From: Bdellovibrionota bacterium
GTDB taxonomy: Bacteria; Bdellovibrionota; Bacteriovoracia; Bacteriovoracales; Bacteriovoracaceae
NCBI GenBank assembly: GCA_030836365.1
Contig: JAURQB010000136.1
Location: 1 to 11,374, forward strand
DNA: 11,374 nucleotides
Direction of reading: 5' to 3'
The notes below the pieces were generated by a model that had not been told where the DNA came from, did not search any database, and saw nothing but the letters and a program-made list of their open reading frames with translations. Positions 6,900 through 11,374 of this stretch are shown piece after piece (positions within the stretch are counted from its first letter, which is position 1; each line of letters starts with the position of its first letter). The translations under genes were made by a program, and so were the position numbers.

Positions 6900-6917
6900 A
6901 AGAGCACGCTGGCTCTT
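6900..6917. other. Short hairpin after the transaldolase gene
   Basis: AAGAGC (6900-6905) and GCTCTT (6912-6917) form a six-pair stem around a six-base loop, 47 bases after the tal stop. Only three T follow on the plus strand, so it is at best a weak terminator; it could equally stabilise the transcript end. The rest of the 201-base gap 6854-7054 is AT-rich, with nothing else I can assign except the -10 element at 7024-7029. Confidence 0.35.
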
Positions 6918-7023
6918 TACTAAATCCTCAATTTATGGGCATTTGGAAAAATTACTAAATTTCATAAGTAATTGTTTTTGCTATAAAACCACCTCAAAAC
7001 CAGAGTAAAACATTTAACTCAAG

Positions 7024-7029
7024 TATAAT
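7024..7029 (+). promoter_or_regulatory. Perfect -10 element before the metalloprotease gene
   Basis: TATAAT lies 26 bases before ATG 7055, so transcription would begin near 7036. No recognisable -35 hexamer exists at 16-18 bases, which suggests an activator-dependent or extended -10 promoter if it is used. A small inverted repeat, TTCGT (7029-7033) and ACGAA (7039-7043), overlaps the expected start point. Confidence 0.4.
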
Positions 7030-7054
7030 TCGTAAAACACGAAAAGATTTACAT

Positions 7055-7993
7055 ATGTTGAGTAATTTTATCCAATACTTTCAAAAATTTACACCATTCT
7101 TACTGGCCGGATTGATGGTGGCGTGTAACGAGGACTATTCTTCACTCTCCAATGAAACAAATGGAAATGCCGGTGCCCAATCGAGAAAGTCATCCTCATC
7201 TGCAAGTTCAATGAAATGGAGCTCAAACTCTCTCGGTTCTAGTGGTCTAAAAGTTTATGTGTCACAAGACCTCATTGATGAATTTCAACCAGTAGACTAC
7301 AAAGACGATTTGAACCCTGTTCAGCAAATGCTTTCCGAGTGGAACAATTCATTAGATGAATATACCTTATTTGATATTGATTCAGCGAGTGATGAAAACG
7401 CTCTTGGTTCTTTACAGCATGTCGACCTTATAAATTACAACGACAACATACTGGGGATATATAAGCATGAGGATTGGTTTGAAGATGTTAGTAATTCAGC
7501 TCTGGCCATTACTCAATTTTTCGGAAAAAGAATCAACATTGGCACTGAGTACGAATACCTTGAGCTCATTCATGCGGATATCATCATAAATTATAAAGAA
7601 TTCTCATTTGGAATCAGTGACAAAAGCATTGAACAATATGACTTATCATCTGTCATCCTCCATGAATTAGGCCACTTTTTAGGATTAGGTCACTCTGGAT
7701 ATAGCGACATATCTGTAATGGTTCCCTACCTAGATATTGAAGTTGAGAAAAGGGAGTTATTTGAATATGACCTCGATGTCATTTCTGATTTGTACCAAAG
7801 GGAAAACCAACAGGCATTATCAAGTTTTAGCATAAGTTCAGTTACTCACAAAGATAGCGCCAACAAGAATTCTGAAATAGTTCAAGGTATCATTGAGCTT
7901 CAATCGAATGGTAATTGTCGCCATATTATTGATGGCAAACTCGTTCATGAGCACAAAAAAAAACCCGGCCATTTTAGACCGGGTCTTCATTAA
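7055..7993 (+). CDS. Matrixin-like zinc metalloprotease lipoprotein
   Basis: This is a predicted envelope-anchored or secreted zinc protease of 312 residues. The N-terminus is a lipoprotein signal peptide: hydrophobic 12-22, then VAC with lipidated Cys24. A Ser/Asn-rich linker (about 29-64, SSSSASS) joins it to the protease domain. That domain holds the zinc site HELGHFLGLGH (203-213; H203, H207, H213, catalytic E204), a Met-turn at M222 (SVMVPY) and upstream strand HADIIINY, the metzincin/M10 pattern. DLDVISDLY (239-247) matches the closing helix of matrixins. No cysteine-switch prodomain is present. A tail of about 60 residues, ending in HKKKPGHFRPGLH, follows. Its last codons encode the opposite-strand rplT terminator. 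The ribosome site (GAAAAGA) is weak. Its target protein cannot be told from sequence. Confidence 0.85.
   Translation: MLSNFIQYFQKFTPFLLAGLMVACNEDYSSLSNETNGNAGAQSRKSSSSASSMKWSSNSLGSSGLKVYVSQDLIDEFQPVDYKDDLNPVQQMLSEWNNSLDEYTLFDIDSASDENALGSLQHVDLINYNDNILGIYKHEDWFEDVSNSALAITQFFGKRINIGTEYEYLELIHADIIINYKEFSFGISDKSIEQYDLSSVILHELGHFLGLGHSGYSDISVMVPYLDIEVEKRELFEYDLDVISDLYQRENQQALSSFSISSVTHKDSANKNSEIVQGIIELQSNGNCRHIIDGKLVHEHKKKPGHFRPGLH
7955..7984 (-). terminator. Rho-independent terminator of the infC-rpmI-rplT operon
   Basis: On the minus strand ACCCGGTC and GGCCGGGT form an eight-pair stem (one T-G wobble) around the loop TAAAAT, spanning 7984 down to 7963. It runs directly into nine T (7963-7955). 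This is a textbook intrinsic terminator about 30 bases after the rplT stop. It lies wholly inside the last codons of the convergent metalloprotease gene. On the plus strand there is no following T-run and one pair is lost, so it works mainly for rplT. Confidence 0.88.
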
Positions 7994-8013
7994 GAAATTA
8001 TTTTATTTTCTAT

Positions 8014-8358
8014 TTATTTTACAGAATCAACAACAGCTTTAAATCCATCAATATCTCTTGCCGCTAATTCAGCAAGCATCTTTCTGTTGATCTCAACGCC
8101 ATTTTTCTTAAGTGCACCAATGAACTTTGAGTAAGACATATCAAACATTCTTGTTGCCGCATTAATACGAACAATCCAAAGTTTTCTCATGTCTCTCTTA
8201 AACTTTCTTCTGTTAATGAAAGCGTAGTGTAGCGCTCTTTCGACAGTTTGAACTGCGTGACGGTATTTCGTTCTTCTGTCGAAGTGAAAACCTTTCGCCA
8301 TTTTTAATACTTTGTTTCTTCTTCTACGGGCCTTAAAGCCTCTTCTTACTCTTGCCAT
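8014..8358 (-). CDS. rplT: 50S ribosomal protein L20
   Basis: L20 binds 23S rRNA early in large-subunit assembly and in many bacteria represses its own operon. The 114-residue length is near the usual 115-120. The sequence begins MARVRRGFKARRRRNKVLKMAKGF and contains the conserved RKLWIVRINAA (58-68), the SYSKFIGALKKNGVEINRKMLAELA stretch and the FKAVVD ending. Its strongly basic N-terminus is the RNA-binding extension. AAGGAG lies seven bases before ATG 8358. It is the last gene of infC-rpmI-rplT, 84 bases after rpmI, and is followed by a strong terminator at 7955-7984. Confidence 0.98.
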   Translation of the reverse strand: MARVRRGFKARRRRNKVLKMAKGFHFDRRTKYRHAVQTVERALHYAFINRRKFKRDMRKLWIVRINAATRMFDMSYSKFIGALKKNGVEINRKMLAELAARDIDGFKAVVDSVK

Positions 8359-8383
8359 CTCTGGACTCCTTATGAAAACGATG

Positions 8384-8420
8384 CTTGGGGGAATATTCTT
8401 TCGCTTAAATACCCAAGAAT
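8384..8420 (-). repeat. Competing hairpins between rpmI and rplT
   Basis: CTTGGG (8384-8389) pairs with CCCAAG (8412-8417), and ATTCTT (8395-8400) pairs with AAGAAT (8415-8420). The second arms overlap, so the two stems cannot form at once. The region is the 84-base gap before rplT. It could be a control or processing structure; each stem is only six pairs. Confidence 0.3.
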
Positions 8421-8442
8421 CAGTTAATACCTATATCTAAAA

Positions 8443-8640
8443 TTACCCGTTAGGTAACATACGAGCGACTAAACCATGATCAGCAGCAGATACATATTCT
8501 TGTTTCCCTGCTCTTTTCTTTTGAATCTGAGTTCTTTTTTCAAGGTTGTGTCTTAAGTTAGCTCTTTTTCTCTTATATCTACCAGTTGCCGTTAAAGAAA
8601 ATCGCTTAGCTGCAGCTCTTCTAGTCTTCATTTTTGGCAT
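8443..8640 (-). CDS. rpmI: 50S ribosomal protein L35
   Basis: L35 is a small basic protein of the large ribosomal subunit. The 65 residues match the usual family length and show the family start MPKMKTRRAAAKRF, the central ATGRYKRKRAN with Lys/Arg-rich helix, and the ending DHGLVARMLPNG. GGAG lies six bases before ATG 8640. It stands between infC (105-base gap) and rplT (84-base gap), the standard gene order; both gaps hold inverted repeats that may be targets of L20-mediated control. Confidence 0.97.
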   Translation of the reverse strand: MPKMKTRRAAAKRFSLTATGRYKRKRANLRHNLEKRTQIQKKRAGKQEYVSAADHGLVARMLPNG

Positions 8641-8671
8641 AATTCACTCCAATTTCCACATGTTTAAATAA

Positions 8672-8730
8672 AATTAGTAGCATTGATTATCAAAACCAAC
8701 TGCTTATGTAAAGTAAAGAAATTACTAATT
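8672..8730 (-). repeat. Long-range inverted repeat in the infC-rpmI gap
   Basis: AATTAGTA (8672-8679) is perfectly complementary to TACTAATT (8723-8730), separated by 43 bases. In the transcript the pairing would close a loop between the infC stop and the rpmI ribosome site. E. coli carries its L20 control site in the corresponding region, formed by long-range pairing, so this is a candidate; the stem is AT-only apart from one G-C pair. Confidence 0.35.
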
Positions 8731-8745
8731 ACACTATTGTGGCAA

Positions 8746-9306
8746 TTAGGCTTTTTTAGGGGCCTTCTTGCTAGGAGCAAGAATCGTAATTGCCCGATTT
8801 CCCATCATTTTCATTGGTGACTCAACGATCGCGCCGAGCTCTTCAACATTAGAGATGATTCCCTTGAATTTATCAAGGCCTTGGTCTTTGTAGGCCATTT
8901 CTCGACCTCTAAATTGCATGACCATCTTTACCTTATCACCCTGGCCGATAAACTTCTCAGCACGCTTAAGCTTCGTTTCAAGATCATGCGTTTCAATATT
9001 TGGACGGAATTGAATTTCTTTTAGTTGAACTGTGACTTGCTTTTTCTTCGCCTCTGCCACCTTTTTTTGCTGCTCATACTTATATTTACCATAGTCAATA
9101 ATTTTAACTACTGGTGGTTTTGCCATTGGCGCAACTTCAACCAAATCAAGCCCTCTATCCTCAGCAATTAACTTTGCCTGCGCGAGAGTAACAATACCGT
9201 ATTGGTGCCCGTCATCTCCAATTAGACGACACTCGCGAATACGAATTTGGTCGTTTATTCTGATTCCTTTGTTGGATTGATTTCGGTTGTTAAAATTTGG
9301 TTTAAT
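8746..9306 (-). CDS. infC: Translation initiation factor IF-3 with AUU start
   Basis: IF3 binds the 30S subunit and proofreads start-codon and initiator-tRNA choice. From ATT at 9304-9306 the protein has 186 residues, normal for the family. The N-domain includes GIRINDQIRIRECRLIGDDG and GLDLVEVAP, then the lysine-rich linker after DYGKYKYEQQKK; the C-domain includes LKEIQFRPNIETHDLETKL and FRGREMAY. There is no ATG, GTG or TTG in frame before the TTG at 9144, which would delete 54 conserved residues. The ATT has GGAGG six bases upstream. An AUU start is the known basis of IF3 autoregulation in E. coli, because IF3 itself discriminates against it, and the same control is likely here. First gene of infC-rpmI-rplT. 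Confidence 0.95.
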   Translation of the reverse strand: MKPNFNNRNQSNKGIRINDQIRIRECRLIGDDGHQYGIVTLAQAKLIAEDRGLDLVEVAPMAKPPVVKIIDYGKYKYEQQKKVAEAKKKQVTVQLKEIQFRPNIETHDLETKLKRAEKFIGQGDKVKMVMQFRGREMAYKDQGLDKFKGIISNVEELGAIVESPMKMMGNRAITILAPSKKAPKKA

Positions 9307-9312
9307 AGTAAG

Positions 9313-9317
9313 CCTCC
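9313..9317 (-). promoter_or_regulatory. Strong Shine-Dalgarno fixing the AUU start of infC
   Basis: GGAGG on the minus strand is spaced six bases (CTTACT) from ATT 9306-9304. This perfect site with optimal spacing, directly before the codon that completes the IF3 N-domain, decides the non-canonical start. Confidence 0.85.
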
Positions 9318-9335
9318 AAGCTAAAATGTATTCTT

Positions 9336-9361
9336 TTGTCTATTTTTCACAACTTAGACAA
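9336..9361 (-). repeat. Inverted repeat upstream of infC, operator-like
   Basis: TTGTCTA (9336-9342) and TAGACAA (9355-9361) form a perfect seven-base inverted repeat with a 12-base gap, in the 66-base interval between the 155-residue gene and infC. No T-run follows on the minus strand, so it is not a good terminator. A weak promoter-like pair, TTGTGA (9347-9352) and TACATT (9325-9330), overlaps it, which would suit an operator. The role is inferred only. Confidence 0.3.
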
Positions 9362-9372
9362 TAATCTTACCC

Positions 9373-9840
9373 TTAATCAAGAAAAAAATCGACTAGGAGC
9401 TGATTTTCTTTCATATTTCTAAGTTGATCGGGCCAGTTTTTAATAATTAAGCGAATTACTTGAGGACGTCCCCCTTCCGCTTCGAATACTGATTCTATTT
9501 TTTCTTCAATCACCTCAAATAGTGAATCTGCTTCATCGCTAAAAAGACTAAGGCCATCAATCTCACTTCTAAAAATCTTAAATTGGTCATAGTCTTCAAG
9601 ATAAAATCGTTCTTGTTGAACAAAAACATCTTGGTCAGGCAGCCCGATTACTGGCAAGCCTAAAGTAAACTGCTCTTGGTCGAGATTGATAAAAAGATGT
9701 GCGTCATTATTTTGTAGCTTAAGTTTTGTCCGATCATTTACAAAACAAGCCGTTTGATGAATCGAGGACGATAAATCGTAGAGATTCTCTAAATCAGATA
9801 GGACATAGCGAGAGTTTTCACTTTGAATTACCTCACCCAC
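9373..9840 (-). CDS. Unrecognised acidic 155-residue protein coupled to plsB
   Basis: The frame starts at GTG 9840, three bases after the plsB TAA (a second TAA occupies those three bases), with GGGG seven bases upstream. That close packing suggests coupled translation with plsB. The protein has no signal peptide or membrane segment, so it is expected in the cytoplasm. It is acidic, with a helix-like stretch near 108-124 (LFEVIEEKIESVFEAE) and strand-like pieces (AHLFINL, QFTLGLPVIGLP, VIRLIIKNWP). I recognise no domain. Co-transcription with plsB is the only hint of a role, perhaps in lipid metabolism or simply in the read-through into infC, which begins 66 bases later on the same strand. 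Confidence 0.75.
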   Translation of the reverse strand: MGEVIQSENSRYVLSDLENLYDLSSSIHQTACFVNDRTKLKLQNNDAHLFINLDQEQFTLGLPVIGLPDQDVFVQQERFYLEDYDQFKIFRSEIDGLSLFSDEADSLFEVIEEKIESVFEAEGGRPQVIRLIIKNWPDQLRNMKENQLLVDFFLD

Positions 9841-9843
9841 TTA

Positions 9844-11374
9844 TTAACCCCGCATATTAAATCGAATTTGATCACTTAATTCCTTTTCAAAACGAATGAT
9901 TGATTTATCTAAAAATGCAATTCTATTCAAGACAAATCCGTCCTCTTCCCAATTTAAAACGCCTGCATTCTGAAAAAATTTCAAGCAATTCTTAATAACT
10001 GGCACGGAGTAGCTTTCACTGTATTTGATGACTCGTCCCAACGCTTTTTCTGCCTCAAAAACTTCCTTTGATTTTTTGAGAAAATAATCCTGCTTAAATG
10101 GATAATTCTTTTCTGTATAGATAACTTTTAAGGTTAGTGCACCAATATAATAGGACTCCGTAAAATATGTACAAGAGCGAGCAAATACACCAAGTTCGGT
10201 AGCGATATTCATTAACTCTTTATGCTTTAATTTCATACAATCATCTAGCGTTTCGATTTTCCGGCCACTCGTTTTACTGATGATATCAATCACGCGATGA
10301 AGCGTCTCTTTAACTGTAGGAAGATAAAATTCAAACTTTAATTGATCCCTTAAATAGAGAAAATGTTTTTTTAAGTCCGTAACGGACTCAATACCACCAG
10401 AAAACAGCGCAACCCAAGCAGTATTAATAATCCATGGAACGATAAAATGATGAAGTATCGTATTTTTAAAATATAGCAGCTCAATTCGAGTATTCGGTTT
10501 GATGGAGTAGAACTCGTGGCCAACTCTAGAGCTTCCTATTTTATCGACTTTACCATTGGATATTTGCATTCCAAGTGCTTTTTCAATAACCTTATCAAGT
10601 TTTGATTGATCCGTTAGCGACTCTGTAATTGGCACATTAAAAGTTTTGCAATAGTTAACAATTCGATGAGCTTTTTCTAAAATCTCATCCAATTTCAGTG
10701 CACCATCTGGTTTATCAAGAAGAATAAGGGCCAACAAACTCGTTGGCGTTACCATCATTTTTGACCCGACACTTCTAAATAAATCAAATGCTAATTTTTG
10801 CGCACTCTCTTTAGTCGAAAAGTTTTCGTATTCTGAACCATCAATCGATTCACCGACTTTAATATGAATGCTACCAAGTTTATATTTGAGAACTTGCAAA
10901 ACTTTAAGTAACTCTTTGGTTGATTCCCTATTTTTTTTACCGCCACCAAGCTCTCGAGTGAGGCTTTTTTGCTCCGGCACATACTCATGCATGATTGAAA
11001 CAGGTAGAAATTTAAGTGGTTTTTTACGCTTCTCTGGCAAATGGGAGTGAGCTGTCATTAGCATGGTAAATAAACCGTATCTAGGAGGAAGGAGCTTACC
11101 CGATCGAGAACGCCCACCTTCAAAGAAAAATTCGATTGGCTTCCCCTCTCCTAATAAATAATAAAGATAGGCCTCTAAAGTGAGCTTATAAAGAATATCA
11201 TTGTTAAAAGAACGACGAATAAAAAAGCATCCACTGCTTCGAAACAATGCTCCAATGGGAAAAATATTTAGATTGATACCACCTGCGATATAAACGGGAA
11301 AACCAAAAGATTTAATAATGGCGTAATTCAGAGCAATGTAATCTGCGTGCGATTGATGATTTGGAACAAGAACA
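9844..11374 (-). CDS. plsB: Glycerol-3-phosphate acyltransferase PlsB, N-terminus outside the window
   Basis: PlsB acylates sn-glycerol 3-phosphate at position 1, the first step of phospholipid synthesis, at the inner membrane. About 509 residues are visible, the frame remaining open to the window edge. The acyltransferase motifs appear in order, in fragment numbering: NHQSHADY (5-12, catalytic H6 and D11), IAGGINLNIFPIGALFRSSG (29-48) with FFIRR (50-54), FFFEGGRSRSGK (82-93) and LKFLPVSIMHEYVPE (120-134). They closely parallel E. coli PlsB (HRSHMDY, FFIRRTF, VEGGRSRTGR). E. coli PlsB has about 500 residues after its catalytic His, so the C-terminal part is full length and roughly 300 N-terminal residues are missing. 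A TTG at 11247 is not the start, because motif I lies upstream of it. The gene ends in TAATAA and is followed at once by the 155-residue gene. Confidence 0.96.
   Translation of the reverse strand, partial: VLVPNHQSHADYIALNYAIIKSFGFPVYIAGGINLNIFPIGALFRSSGCFFIRRSFNNDILYKLTLEAYLYYLLGEGKPIEFFFEGGRSRSGKLLPPRYGLFTMLMTAHSHLPEKRKKPLKFLPVSIMHEYVPEQKSLTRELGGGKKNRESTKELLKVLQVLKYKLGSIHIKVGESIDGSEYENFSTKESAQKLAFDLFRSVGSKMMVTPTSLLALILLDKPDGALKLDEILEKAHRIVNYCKTFNVPITESLTDQSKLDKVIEKALGMQISNGKVDKIGSSRVGHEFYSIKPNTRIELLYFKNTILHHFIVPWIINTAWVALFSGGIESVTDLKKHFLYLRDQLKFEFYLPTVKETLHRVIDIISKTSGRKIETLDDCMKLKHKELMNIATELGVFARSCTYFTESYYIGALTLKVIYTEKNYPFKQDYFLKKSKEVFEAEKALGRVIKYSESYSVPVIKNCLKFFQNAGVLNWEEDGFVLNRIAFLDKSIIRFEKELSDQIRFNMRG

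Noticed and set aside
9142..9144. TTG at 9144 as the start of IF3
   Set aside because: It would remove most of the N-domain; the frame continues upstream with conserved IF3 sequence to ATT 9306 behind GGAGG.
10791..11050. Frames of 60-65 codons on both strands inside plsB
   Set aside because: They are shadows of plsB, whose acyltransferase motifs are in a different frame.
11245..11247. TTG at 11247 as the start of PlsB
   Set aside because: The catalytic NHQSHADY motif is encoded upstream, up to the window edge, so the gene is cut by the window.
1..11374. CRISPR array, tRNA, rRNA, insertion sequence or defence cassette
   Set aside because: No regularly spaced repeats, cloverleaf-like genes, transposase or recognisable defence protein was found on either strand.

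Overview
The window is AT-rich, densely packed bacterial DNA. An exported beta-barrel protein, a lipoprotein signal peptide and a PlsB-type acyltransferase point to a Gram-negative. A matrixin-type lipoprotein protease beside single-copy housekeeping genes would fit the Bdellovibrionota (Bacteriovorax-like bacteria), but that placement is an inference from gene style, not from a marker I could test.

Layout. (1) 3-620 (+) is the 3' part of a probable outer-membrane beta-barrel gene. (2) 4360-645 (-) is a ribosome-assembly/RNA-processing operon: a small unrecognised ORF, then rnc (RNase III), era and der, with junctions of 4 bases overlap, 19 bases and 2 bases. (3) 4288-5277 (+) is a tyrosine-recombinase-fold protein whose 5' end overlaps the small ORF on the opposite strand; most of its catalytic residues are replaced. 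(4) 6059-5274 (-) is an exported coiled-coil protein, convergent with the recombinase, the two stop codons sharing CTAG. (5) 6209-6853 (+) is a TalC-type transaldolase with a plausible promoter. (6) 7055-7993 (+) is a zinc metalloprotease lipoprotein. (7) 9306-8014 (-) is the infC-rpmI-rplT operon. IF3 begins at an AUU codon, and the operon terminator lies inside the 3' end of the convergent protease gene. (8) 11374-9373 (-) is plsB (5' end outside the window) followed three bases later by an unrecognised acidic 155-residue protein with a GTG start.

Most of the window is core machinery: translation initiation, ribosomal proteins, ribosome-assembly GTPases, rRNA processing and phospholipid synthesis. 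I see no CRISPR array, insertion sequence, tRNA, rRNA or obvious defence system. The observations most worth following are the degenerate recombinase, the 60-residue charged insertion in the second GTPase domain of Der, the nested divergent arrangement at the rnc/recombinase boundary with an 18-base near-palindrome, and the ribosomal terminator embedded in a protease gene. No intergenic stretch exceeds about 200 bases.
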